A stretch of 16,115 bases of DNA, from the NCBI GenBank assembly GCA_018658605.1, contig JABHUV010000216.1, positions 1 to 16,115 of the forward strand, in the 5' to 3' direction. A model generated the notes under the pieces. The model ran no database searches. It had not been told where the DNA came from and saw only the letters and a list, made by a program, of their open reading frames with translations. This DNA is from Planctomycetaceae bacterium (GTDB taxonomy: Bacteria; Planctomycetota; Planctomycetia; Pirellulales; Pirellulaceae). The translations under genes and the position numbers were made by a program. Shown here piece after piece: positions 7,586 to 14,938 of this stretch (position 1 is its first letter; every line of letters starts with the position of its first letter).

Positions 7586-9175
7586 TTAGTGCTCGATCTG
7601 ATCCCAATATTTTTTAAAGGCGCCTTCGTCGTGAAAATCTGGGCTGTTGTCTAGGTCATGACATGTTTTGCACTGATGCTCCTGGGCCGTAGCGATTGAC
7701 AATTGCAGGGCCTGTCTTGCTTTCAATAATTCACCGGCATCCGCTACATCATCAAGCAGTTCTAACCGAACATGTTCACTCCCAGGGCCGTGACAATTTT
7801 CACAACCACTACCAGCTAAATGCCGGGTAGCTACCATACTCTCAAACCCAGAATAAAATGGGGTGTACTCTTGCGGTTGCCAACCCGTAGTGTGACAACT
7901 GAGACATTCTGGGTCGTATTGTCGAGTAATTCCTGAACGCTCCGGAGGAGTGATCAGTGAGTGCGTTGCCTGAGCATGTGCCGAATTACTCCAAATATCA
8001 AACGCTTCCTGATGGCATTCCGCACACCCTTGGCTACCGACAAAGGTATGCCCAGATTGATGCGGTTGTGGTCTTATCCCCAATCCAGATAAACCTGCGC
8101 GTTGCAACTCCTCTTGGTATTGCTTGAAATAGGACAACACCTGTTGGGAGTCCTTATAAGTTGCATCTAGTGAAACTCTTTGATAACGAAAACTGAGGGC
8201 TCCGTTTGAGTCTGTGAACAAGCCAACGACCGAGGCATACATGCCCTTCACACCGACTTCGACAAAACGGGTGGTCTCGCCCTGTACCGTTTCCATCTCA
8301 TGAGGTGGTTCACCTCCACTTCCTGCGGATACGACAAAATCAAATTGCGGGAATTTTTTTGCCAAAATACGTGAGTCGGAAAGCGAGTCGTGAATCAGCA
8401 AAACGTTAATATCACAATCAGCTTTTTTCACTTCCTGCAATGTCTGCTGCAACCCCTGCTCAACGGATTCCAACACCAAGTCTTCGCTGAAATTTTGTGC
8501 GGTCCATTGGTCAGCTAACAACGAGGTAACTGCGATCGTCTTGCCACCAAGTTCAATAATATTCAAACGCGGTAAGGCGCTGCGATCTAAAACCGCAGCA
8601 TTCGCACTGACGAACATTGATTTGCCTTGTTGATCCGCAGCTGAAACAGTGAATAGTTCACCGGCTGGTAGCTTCAGATCATTGGGCCCGAACGCCACCG
8701 CTTGGTATCCCATCAATTCCAATAACTGAGCTGTCAAGTTAAACTTCAGTTCCGGCTGGCGGCCAAATCTGCGCACTTGATTCCCAATATCGATTCCAGC
8801 GACGGACCACCCACGATCCGTTAGTCCCTGAAGAAAAGTGTGCCGCCGTGCGAGACCACCTTTTTGATGATCCAATCCGGTACAGCCACAAGGCTCAACA
8901 TACCCAATTTGCCGCCCCGTAAACACCATTACACCAAGTGGATTGGACCAACCGTCAAATAGTGCTAATGGCCCCAACTCGCCAACGATGGGAAGTTGAG
9001 GTACATCTGTTTCCGGAGATGGGTTTAGCTCTCTCGCTGGATCCAACGGCTGTTGTGAAACACCGGAATTGTCACCCGCAGGATTACCCTGGAAAACGTT
9101 GGAGACACTTTCCCATGCCAAACAAACCGCAACAACAATCACAACGCCCACTAAGACTTTGATGTTTTTATTCAT
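7586..9175 (-). CDS. Exported tetrahaem cytochrome c with an N-terminal degenerate 5'-nucleotidase-like domain
   Basis: Residues 1-22 are a hydrophobic signal or anchor segment. From about 80 to 345 the chain follows the UshA/5'-nucleotidase metallophosphatase pattern (VMVFTGRQIGYVEP...GGLARR, AGIDIGNQ, AVAFGPNDLKL, LLIHDSLSD, FDFVVSAGSGG). The expected ligand motifs DxH, GD, GNHE and GHxH are almost all altered, leaving mainly His262. The insertion EPCGC (94-98) sits just after the first strand. Residues 378-529 resemble the cytochrome c554 family, with four CxxCH haem sites: CAECH (384-388), CLSCH (424-428), CENCH (458-462) and CKTCH (502-506), plus His-rich segments for distal ligands. It probably acts in electron transfer outside the cytoplasmic membrane; donor and acceptor are unknown. 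It follows the DUF1573 gene by 89 bases on the same strand, so an operon is likely. Confidence 0.85.
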   Translation of the reverse strand: MNKNIKVLVGVVIVVAVCLAWESVSNVFQGNPAGDNSGVSQQPLDPARELNPSPETDVPQLPIVGELGPLALFDGWSNPLGVMVFTGRQIGYVEPCGCTGLDHQKGGLARRHTFLQGLTDRGWSVAGIDIGNQVRRFGRQPELKFNLTAQLLELMGYQAVAFGPNDLKLPAGELFTVSAADQQGKSMFVSANAAVLDRSALPRLNIIELGGKTIAVTSLLADQWTAQNFSEDLVLESVEQGLQQTLQEVKKADCDINVLLIHDSLSDSRILAKKFPQFDFVVSAGSGGEPPHEMETVQGETTRFVEVGVKGMYASVVGLFTDSNGALSFRYQRVSLDATYKDSQQVLSYFKQYQEELQRAGLSGLGIRPQPHQSGHTFVGSQGCAECHQEAFDIWSNSAHAQATHSLITPPERSGITRQYDPECLSCHTTGWQPQEYTPFYSGFESMVATRHLAGSGCENCHGPGSEHVRLELLDDVADAGELLKARQALQLSIATAQEHQCKTCHDLDNSPDFHDEGAFKKYWDQIEH

Positions 9176-9264
9176 AACTATTGCCTATCGATAGTATCCA
9201 CACACGCTGCCCGTTGGGGATATCTGCCCTTCATTGAAAGCACTCGCAGCAAACAAAGTAGGCG

Positions 9265-10491
9265 CTACTGCGTAATTGAGAAAACTACGGAAATTGCAAT
9301 TTCTGGTGTATTGGGATGCGTCGTTTTCAACACTATTTTCAAGGCTTTTCCACGGCTGCCTCCAACGAAATCACCAGCGGCTTGACCCGGTTTGACGGTC
9401 AACAACAACTTTTGATGAATGGTTTTCCCTGTGCCAACAACCGTGGCTGCCCCCAATTCAACATCGACAACGCCTGCTGGTGAAACAGATCCTATGCTAA
9501 AGGAAACATCTTTACGAAAAGCACCTTTCACCACCAATATGATGTTATGCTCCAACCCGGTTTCACTAGCAATTGAACCCAAATTCAACACACCGAAATA
9601 TTCTGGGTTTTCACCTTCGGATGCTCGATAGCCTCTGCCAAAAATAGTAATGTCTTGAACGACTTCGCCATTTAAAAAGACATCCACACGAGGGGCATCT
9701 GGCAGGTTTGTTTTTATTCGAATGGCTTGACTAAACAGGCCAGCTTTCATGCCAGGTTTCAGTTTGACATGCATTAATTGCCCACTCGTTGCTCGCGGTT
9801 CTTTAGCAACTTGTTCCGCCGACATTGGTTCAAAGCGAATTTCAACTAAATCTAAGGGAGTTGCACCTAACAATTCAAAATCGATAACTTCCAGTCGATC
9901 CACGGTATCCCGATAACAATAAAGCCCAGACGTCGCGTTATACTCTTCGCCAGACGAAATATTGTTCATCGTTATAACTTCAGGTTTTGGCAGGACTGAT
10001 TGAATAATCTGCCCGCGAACAACTAAACGTACTGAACGATTCGCTGGATCGTTTGTGTATATTTCAGCCGATTGATTGAACTCGGTTGTCGGACCCACTT
10101 CCTTGGCCGTCCAGTCCAACTTGATTTCAACCGACTCCCCTGGAGCAACCACTCCTTGCGCCAATGAGCTAAGTGTACATTTGCAAGTTGTCTCTCCTTT
10201 TTTCAGCGATAACGGTTGCGTCCCATCATTACGGATGACAAACGTGTGACTGCGAGTTCCACGCCGCTCCATACTACCAAAATCGTATTGATTTCCGCCA
10301 ACAACTGTGGCAATCGGACGATCTTCGTTGTCTTCGTCCACGATCAGTTCAACGCCCATCATCTCCGCAACACTGTCCATCGAAATTGGTCGAAATTGCT
10401 CTTGTATTCCGGTATGTGTCCACTGAGCGTGAACCAATCCGACGCAAATACCCAAGACGATTGCCACGACTATAGCTACTAATAATTTCAT
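9265..10491 (-). CDS. Secreted DUF1573-domain protein
   Basis: The 408-residue product has a signal peptide, MKLLVAIVVAIVLGICVGLVHA, with likely cleavage after HA. Residues about 65-160 match the DUF1573 pattern: YDFGSMERRGTRSHTFVIRN, then TTCKCT (Cys103 and Cys105), then VAPGESVEIKLDWTAKE and a strand ending VRLVVRGQI. This is an Ig-like, extracytoplasmic fold. Two further Ig-like blocks seem to follow, at about 165-280 (IRIKTNLPDAPRVDVFLNG) and 290-408 (FGVLNLGSIAS to the end). No enzymatic motif is visible and the molecular role of DUF1573 is not established. It precedes the tetrahaem cytochrome gene in transcription order. The gap upstream, to the polysaccharide gene, contains a terminator and several inverted repeats. 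Confidence 0.85.
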   Translation of the reverse strand: MKLLVAIVVAIVLGICVGLVHAQWTHTGIQEQFRPISMDSVAEMMGVELIVDEDNEDRPIATVVGGNQYDFGSMERRGTRSHTFVIRNDGTQPLSLKKGETTCKCTLSSLAQGVVAPGESVEIKLDWTAKEVGPTTEFNQSAEIYTNDPANRSVRLVVRGQIIQSVLPKPEVITMNNISSGEEYNATSGLYCYRDTVDRLEVIDFELLGATPLDLVEIRFEPMSAEQVAKEPRATSGQLMHVKLKPGMKAGLFSQAIRIKTNLPDAPRVDVFLNGEVVQDITIFGRGYRASEGENPEYFGVLNLGSIASETGLEHNIILVVKGAFRKDVSFSIGSVSPAGVVDVELGAATVVGTGKTIHQKLLLTVKPGQAAGDFVGGSRGKALKIVLKTTHPNTPEIAISVVFSITQ

Positions 10492-10508
10492 ATTAAATTG
10501 ACTTTAAA

Positions 10509-10528
10509 GACTAAAAGATGACTAAAAG
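10509..10528 (+). repeat. GACTAAAAG direct repeat, 11-base period, just upstream of the DUF1573 start
   Basis: GACTAAAAG occurs at 10509-10517 and 10520-10528, with a weaker relative, GACTTTAAA, at 10500-10508. The copies lie 18-37 bases before the - strand start at 10491. Spacing near one helical turn would suit a regulator, but the motif is short and A-rich. Confidence 0.25.
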
Positions 10529-10636
10529 GTGTCGAAGATACGGCCACTGTAATCGGCCGGAAATCGTGTCCCGACATCTTTATATGTAAGACATGCTAGC
10601 TATGGAAGTTTAGCATATACGGCCGGCTAACGCTGA

Positions 10637-10665
10637 CAGTATATGTCTTCTTTGTTCATATACTG
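10637..10665 (-). promoter_or_regulatory. Inverted repeat CAGTATATG-N11-CATATACTG in the gap before the DUF1573 gene
   Basis: The two 9-base arms (10637-10645 and 10657-10665) are perfect reverse complements around an 11-base spacer. The element sits between the terminator of the upstream polysaccharide gene and the DUF1573 gene, about 150 bases ahead of the latter's start. It could be an operator or an RNA hairpin. TATAAA on the - strand (around 10570) is a possible -10 element, but I see no convincing -35. Confidence 0.35.
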
Positions 10666-10703
10666 AAAAACCCTACGTAAACCGAATCCGGTTATCGCAG
10701 GGT
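10666..10703 (-). terminator. Intrinsic terminator after the O-antigen ligase-like gene
   Basis: On the - strand a hairpin pairs 10703-10689 with 10684-10670 (12 of 15 positions pair, loop of 4), followed at once by five U (10670-10666, the first in the stem). A run of eight A lies upstream of the stem (complement of T 10713-10720). It begins 37 bases after the stop codon of the 10740-13010 gene, the expected place. Confidence 0.65.
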
Positions 10704-10739
10704 CATCAGTTCTTTTTTTTCGGAGCTATACTCCTATTG

Positions 10740-13010
10740 TCACTGTTCTTTACGCACCTCCTGTACAAGTTGTTCGAGAGATTGTGCATTATTAATCGAT
10801 ATATTATTCTTCAATTTCCACGCTTGGTACTCCAGTTCTATGAAGCGACGATTTTCTAATTTGAACTCCGAATGTGGATTTTGTTCGTCTAGTTGCAGTG
10901 CATGATTCGCGGTTGCTACCGCCGTAGTCGACCCTAAAATCGATTCATAAACAGCTAGTCGCCCCCAACTATATGCGCTACTTGGAAAAAGTATGGTCTC
11001 CATTCTTGTTAATTCAACAGCTCGATGTAGCCAAATTATTTCATCGGTCGCTTGGAAGATAACAACGCACTGTTGGGCAAGCATCGTGTGCATCGGATGA
11101 CTATTGGCGTGCACCAATTTCACCTTTTCCATTGCTGCCAAATAATCTGTCATGCCAGCAGACGTAAGATTCCGAGACAGTCGATGAAACAGCATATTGA
11201 TTTTCAGATCATAGGCTCGAGCAGACGCGGGATCGGCGGCAATTGCTGCGTCAACCGACTTCATAGCCCGTCCATTTTGTCCTTGACCGTTGTAATACCG
11301 AGCATCCAGCAAATGCGCTGCGGATTGTGTAACTGGACGATGCCCCGTAAAGTGAAAAGTGCCAAGTACTAGTAGTGCCCCAACCAATATCATGCTCATC
11401 TGGTTTCGACTAAATTTCTTGTGGCCCAATTTCGATACGACCGTGGAAACTGGCGACGGACCTTCGCAATTCAACAGCATGGCTAATAACATCCAGCCCG
11501 TTATCGATACACCAGGAACGCTTATCCCGCTCTGCATACTTAAATTAAACAACCAGACCAAAAATGCACCGCCAATTTGCACTCTCGTTAACTCGCCATT
11601 TTTGACCCAGTCTTGCAACAAATAAATAACGATCGCAAAAATTGGAAACCCAACATAGAGTACTCGGTCGGGAATCAAACCAGGTCCTAACGCATCCATA
11701 AATATAGCCAACACGATTCCCAATGCACCGCCAATGAATATCTTTGCACTAGAAACTTCCGACTGCGCAGGAAAATTGACCGCCACCGGTTTAAAAATGC
11801 GTTTGATCGCAATGCCAAACACGCCAAGCATCAATAAGACAACCGGTGTTCCAAACGACGTCCAAATTTCTAGAATCGCATTATGAGGATCAGCAATTGC
11901 CTCGGAAGCTGCGGGTAACTTATAGGCCATGTAGGCATCACGGAAATTCCCTACACCTACTCCCCACAACCAATGGTCGGTAACCATCACCAAGGAACTG
12001 CGCCAATATTCCAACCGATAAAACAAGCTATTTGATGCTTCAGAGAGAATTTTCATATCTAGCCGGTTCGTAAACCATGCGCACCCTACAGCAACCGCAA
12101 ATAGCGCACCGGCCAGACAAAGTCCGCGAGCGATACGTGGACGACTGACTTTAAATTGCACGGCCGCCAAATAAACTGCGCCGAACAAAACAGCACACCA
12201 CGCAGATCGGCTCTTGGTGAGCAATAAACAGACGGAAATGAGAAAAAGAAGTGCCAATGATTTCGAGATAGCCGACCGTGAAAGGCACGTGCGCTGTGTC
12301 GTAATTATCATCCCTAAAATGATAAGCAACCACGGCGCCAAAAAACCCGCCAGCGAATTGGTAAGGGAAAAAGTAACAAAGGGTTCGGGACTCTGTAAAC
12401 GACTTTCAAAATGATATCGCGCTGGAGAACCGATCGCGGCATCGCCGATACCAGCCTGTTGTAACATCCCCATACGCCCCATCTCATTGCTCTGGAAATA
12501 CTCCATTCGTAGGTTGGGAATTTGCACCAGCGAATCGTATATTCCTATACAAGCAATCGCCATAGCCGCTGCCAGCATAACCGCAACACTTGCTCGCATC
12601 TCACGGCCAGGCCGTATGCACTGCAAGCACAACGTAAATACGACGGCAAATCCAACCCACTGCCACAGTCCATTGAGCGACACACGCTCGTCTCCCGTTC
12701 CGCGTGTCGCCAAAAAACTCATGAACATTACGGCGACGCTGGCTAACAACAAAAGTAAGGTGCGATCGATACGCAGTGTGCCGTCACGGTATCGAACATG
12801 GCATATTGCCCATGACAGCAGCAGTCCGAACCAAGCCCATAACGGCCAAGTCATCAACCCTTCACCCACTGATGTGCTATCGCCAGTCATGAATACTGAT
12901 GACGTGAGCAGCGATACGCACCCAATCAGCAACCACGGCTGCCGATAGTGCTTTGCGTAATCTAACTGTTTACCAGATGATGTCATGCTATTGCAGGATT
13001 CTCCAGTCAA
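10740..13010 (-). CDS. O-antigen ligase/polymerase-like (Wzy_C) membrane protein with C-terminal helical repeats
   Basis: About ten to twelve hydrophobic segments span residues 25-515. The Wzy_C signatures are visible: LLTKSRSAW (263-271), the extracytoplasmic loop R332-LEYWRSSL to WLWGVGVGNF (348-356), and DPHNAILEIWTSFG (374-387) with its conserved His-Asn. Such proteins polymerise or transfer lipid-linked glycans at the outer face of the cytoplasmic membrane; ligase and polymerase cannot be told apart from sequence. Residues about 560-745 are soluble, with TPR-like pieces (ARYYNGQGQNGRAMKSVDAA). The listed start is TTG at 13010, overlapping the stop of the upstream glycosyltransferase gene by 4 bases; ATG at 12986 (eight residues shorter) is a fair alternative, since GGAG lies 14 bases before it. 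Its product and the preceding transferase probably work in one surface polysaccharide pathway. Confidence 0.85.
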   Translation of the reverse strand: MTGESCNSMTSSGKQLDYAKHYRQPWLLIGCVSLLTSSVFMTGDSTSVGEGLMTWPLWAWFGLLLSWAICHVRYRDGTLRIDRTLLLLLASVAVMFMSFLATRGTGDERVSLNGLWQWVGFAVVFTLCLQCIRPGREMRASVAVMLAAAMAIACIGIYDSLVQIPNLRMEYFQSNEMGRMGMLQQAGIGDAAIGSPARYHFESRLQSPEPFVTFSLTNSLAGFLAPWLLIILGMIITTQRTCLSRSAISKSLALLFLISVCLLLTKSRSAWCAVLFGAVYLAAVQFKVSRPRIARGLCLAGALFAVAVGCAWFTNRLDMKILSEASNSLFYRLEYWRSSLVMVTDHWLWGVGVGNFRDAYMAYKLPAASEAIADPHNAILEIWTSFGTPVVLLMLGVFGIAIKRIFKPVAVNFPAQSEVSSAKIFIGGALGIVLAIFMDALGPGLIPDRVLYVGFPIFAIVIYLLQDWVKNGELTRVQIGGAFLVWLFNLSMQSGISVPGVSITGWMLLAMLLNCEGPSPVSTVVSKLGHKKFSRNQMSMILVGALLVLGTFHFTGHRPVTQSAAHLLDARYYNGQGQNGRAMKSVDAAIAADPASARAYDLKINMLFHRLSRNLTSAGMTDYLAAMEKVKLVHANSHPMHTMLAQQCVVIFQATDEIIWLHRAVELTRMETILFPSSAYSWGRLAVYESILGSTTAVATANHALQLDEQNPHSEFKLENRRFIELEYQAWKLKNNISINNAQSLEQLVQEVRKEQ

Positions 13011-14140
13011 TCACCAAGGTCGGTATCTGACGGACGGCGGGCGGCATTTTCCAATATCGCGATTAACGATAAAACACAAAAGGTTATCAGGATAATGAGA
13101 AGCGCACCAAATAAATTAACTTGTGGCAACAGAATCGCCGCCAACCCAGTTGTCGCCGTTGTCAAATACATCGTCAATACAGCTCGACCGCGTGACAACC
13201 CCAAGGCAACAAGGCGATGAGAAAAATGGCTTTTGTCCGGTTTAAACAAGCTACGACCTTCGACAATCCGAATTACCATAACGGTTATCAAATCGTAAAT
13301 AGGAACTGCCATGATAATCACCGGAGCCATTATTGCATGTACACCTGAACCGTCGAAATCTGTGTAGGTTGCCAACAAAGTAGCAATCGCGATGCAAAAA
13401 CCAACGAAATACGATCCAGCATCCCCCATAAAAATCCTCGCAGGTGGGCGGTTGTGCCACAAGAATCCAAGCAATGCTCCCACAAACACCATCAAGAAGC
13501 CAGCGACAAATATCTGCGGCCCTTCCGAAGTTGCCCCCGGTATGACTATATATAAAACCAACATCAATGATGAAATAACAGCCACGCCTGCTGAAGCGGC
13601 ATCCATATTGTCGAGCATGTTGAATGAATTTATTAACATCACGATCCAAAATGCACTAACAAGAATTGTGATGATCTTAATCGGGATAAACGCCGTTAAA
13701 TACCATTGCTGAGACATTACACACGCTAAGGCAACGAGGCACTGCACAGTCAACCGCAGCTTCCAACTTAAGCCACGAATATCGTCAATCAAACCAAGCA
13801 CCATCAGGACCGTGCCGGATAAAAGGAGTACCCACAGTGATCCTAATTCCGCGCGGAAACCAACGAGATAAGGTGTTATGCTGGCGGGAATCCAAGCTTC
13901 AAATAAATCGTCAGCGAGCAAGATAATCGTGGCCGCGGAAAAGGTAATTATGACCGCCAGCCAGATTCCTAAGCCGCCCCCCATCGGTGTTGGCTCAGTA
14001 TGAACCTTGCGATTATTCGGTTTATCGACAAGGCCCCAACAGTTCGCACTGCGACGGATCCAGTAGATCGATAGCCAAGCGAGCAAACCGCTCGGAATTG
14101 CAACGACAAATAACATCCAATATGGTATTTGATGGTCCAT
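13007..14140 (-). CDS. Polyprenyl-phosphate sugar-1-phosphate transferase (WecA/MraY family)
   Basis: The family moves a sugar-1-phosphate, often GlcNAc-1-P from UDP-GlcNAc, to undecaprenyl phosphate on the cytoplasmic face, starting a surface glycan. The 377-residue product has about ten or eleven membrane segments and the family motifs in order: VDKPNNRKVHTEPTPMGGG (38-56), GLIDD (116-120), NSFNMLDNMDAASAG (171-185), NRPPARIFMGDAGSYFVGF (230-248) and PDKSHFSHRL (301-310). The third motif deviates from the usual DGLDG to DNMDA, which I have the impression is typical of a planctomycete subgroup. The last motif resembles WecA/TagO rather than MraY, so peptidoglycan synthesis is less likely. 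It overlaps the next gene by 4 bases, implying translational coupling. ATG 14140 has a weak AAGAAG site. Confidence 0.9.
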   Translation of the reverse strand: MDHQIPYWMLFVVAIPSGLLAWLSIYWIRRSANCWGLVDKPNNRKVHTEPTPMGGGLGIWLAVIITFSAATIILLADDLFEAWIPASITPYLVGFRAELGSLWVLLLSGTVLMVLGLIDDIRGLSWKLRLTVQCLVALACVMSQQWYLTAFIPIKIITILVSAFWIVMLINSFNMLDNMDAASAGVAVISSLMLVLYIVIPGATSEGPQIFVAGFLMVFVGALLGFLWHNRPPARIFMGDAGSYFVGFCIAIATLLATYTDFDGSGVHAIMAPVIIMAVPIYDLITVMVIRIVEGRSLFKPDKSHFSHRLVALGLSRGRAVLTMYLTTATTGLAAILLPQVNLFGALLIILITFCVLSLIAILENAARRPSDTDLGD

Positions 14141-14169
14141 GGGATTCTTCTTGTTACTTAAGCGTTCGC

Positions 14170-14189
14170 TGTCTGTAAAATCACAGACA
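14170..14189 (-). promoter_or_regulatory. Palindrome TGTCTGT-N6-ACAGACA before the polysaccharide operon
   Basis: The 7-base arms are perfect reverse complements with a six-base A/T-rich core (AAAATC). It lies 29 bases upstream of the transferase start (14140) and about 70 bases after the DUF4416 stop. No U-tract follows on either strand, so an operator is more likely than a terminator. The binding factor is unknown. Confidence 0.4.
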
Positions 14190-14257
14190 CGCAGATTCTC
14201 ATTTACACTCGAGGCAACAACATGATGGGTTGAATTGTACGTTTTAGTGAACCTAAA

Positions 14258-14809
14258 CTACCGTACGTTCTCTTCGCGAAATCGTTCACGTAGACATTGC
14301 CGACACTCATTGAAAAACTCATGGTAGCCAGCGGTGCAATAGTCAGGATAAGTCCAACGACTATCTTGCCATCCATCACGATGGTAGGTCAAAGTGACTT
14401 CGGCAAAAATTCCTTGGGATAAATAAATGCGATGATCGCGATCCTTAGTAGTCGCTAGGATTAATTTTGCTTCCGTCAAATAACCTGGGTCAATGTTGAC
14501 GGGCCGCAGGACATCGTTCCTATCATTGTTATCGGCATATTCAGCTTCCCAGCCATTCGTTAGCTGCTTGATTTCAGCTAAATCCGTAGGTTCTATTAGA
14601 TTTTCTAGCGCCCAAAACTGTTTTTTTAGTTCTGATCCCATTTCTGCTTCGTAATACGTGGTTTGGTCAAAATCATATACTGATGATTCCAGAACAATCG
14701 GACCCCACTCTGCTGCGACTCGAGTGCGAATTGCTGCTAATGCTACGGGGTCATTGCTAAATGCTCCCACAATCAACAACACACCACGATGTGGTTTAGT
14801 CTCACCCAT
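14258..14809 (-). CDS. DUF4416 family protein
   Basis: The 183-residue cytoplasmic protein follows the DUF4416 pattern from end to end: an N-terminal strand VLLIVGAFSNDP, then GPIVLESSVYDFDQTTYYEAEMG (about 36-58), LENLIEPTDLAEIKQLTN, NIDPGYLTEAKLILATTKD, the strongly conserved HRIYLSQGIFAEVTL, and WTYPDY near the C-terminus. The family is uncharacterised. No catalytic residues can be named with confidence, although the many conserved Asp, Tyr and His suggest a binding pocket. ATG 14809 has a good ribosome site, GAGGTG at 14824-14819 (read on the - strand), 9 bases away. It lies 129 bases downstream of proS on the same strand, with no clear terminator between, so it may be read with proS. Confidence 0.85.
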   Translation of the reverse strand: MGETKPHRGVLLIVGAFSNDPVALAAIRTRVAAEWGPIVLESSVYDFDQTTYYEAEMGSELKKQFWALENLIEPTDLAEIKQLTNGWEAEYADNNDRNDVLRPVNIDPGYLTEAKLILATTKDRDHRIYLSQGIFAEVTLTYHRDGWQDSRWTYPDYCTAGYHEFFNECRQCLRERFREENVR

Positions 14810-14938
14810 TTTGATTTACACCTCTAGTTGACCGGTCGACGCAGCCATAACGCGGGGTTACAGCCACAAGACAATATCAAATCTATCCTGTCTTATTGAC
14901 GCACGCTTGGCCGACGTTTTTGTTATCCAGATTGATGA

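Noticed and set aside
9186..9195. Palindrome CTATCGATAG upstream of the cytochrome start
   Set aside because: Ten-base palindromes of this kind are expected by chance and nothing else supports a function.
10689..10720. + strand terminator: hairpin followed by the T8 run at 10713-10720
   Set aside because: There is no + strand gene upstream, and the T run is 9 bases from the stem. The - strand reading, with U directly after the stem, fits the gene order better.
12487..12948. A 153-codon + strand open frame opposite the O-antigen ligase-like gene
   Set aside because: It is antisense to well-supported coding sequence and has no recognisable domain or ribosome site.
13251..13649. A 132-codon open frame on the - strand inside the transferase gene
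   Set aside because: It lies wholly inside the WecA-like gene in another frame, has a composition unlike a normal protein (many Cys, Arg, Trp and Phe) and shows no family motif.
14237..14265. Hairpin TTTAG-N5-CTAAA with outer GTACG/CGTAC pairs after the DUF4416 stop
   Set aside because: The stem is short and needs a bulge, and no U-tract follows, so it is too weak to list as a terminator.
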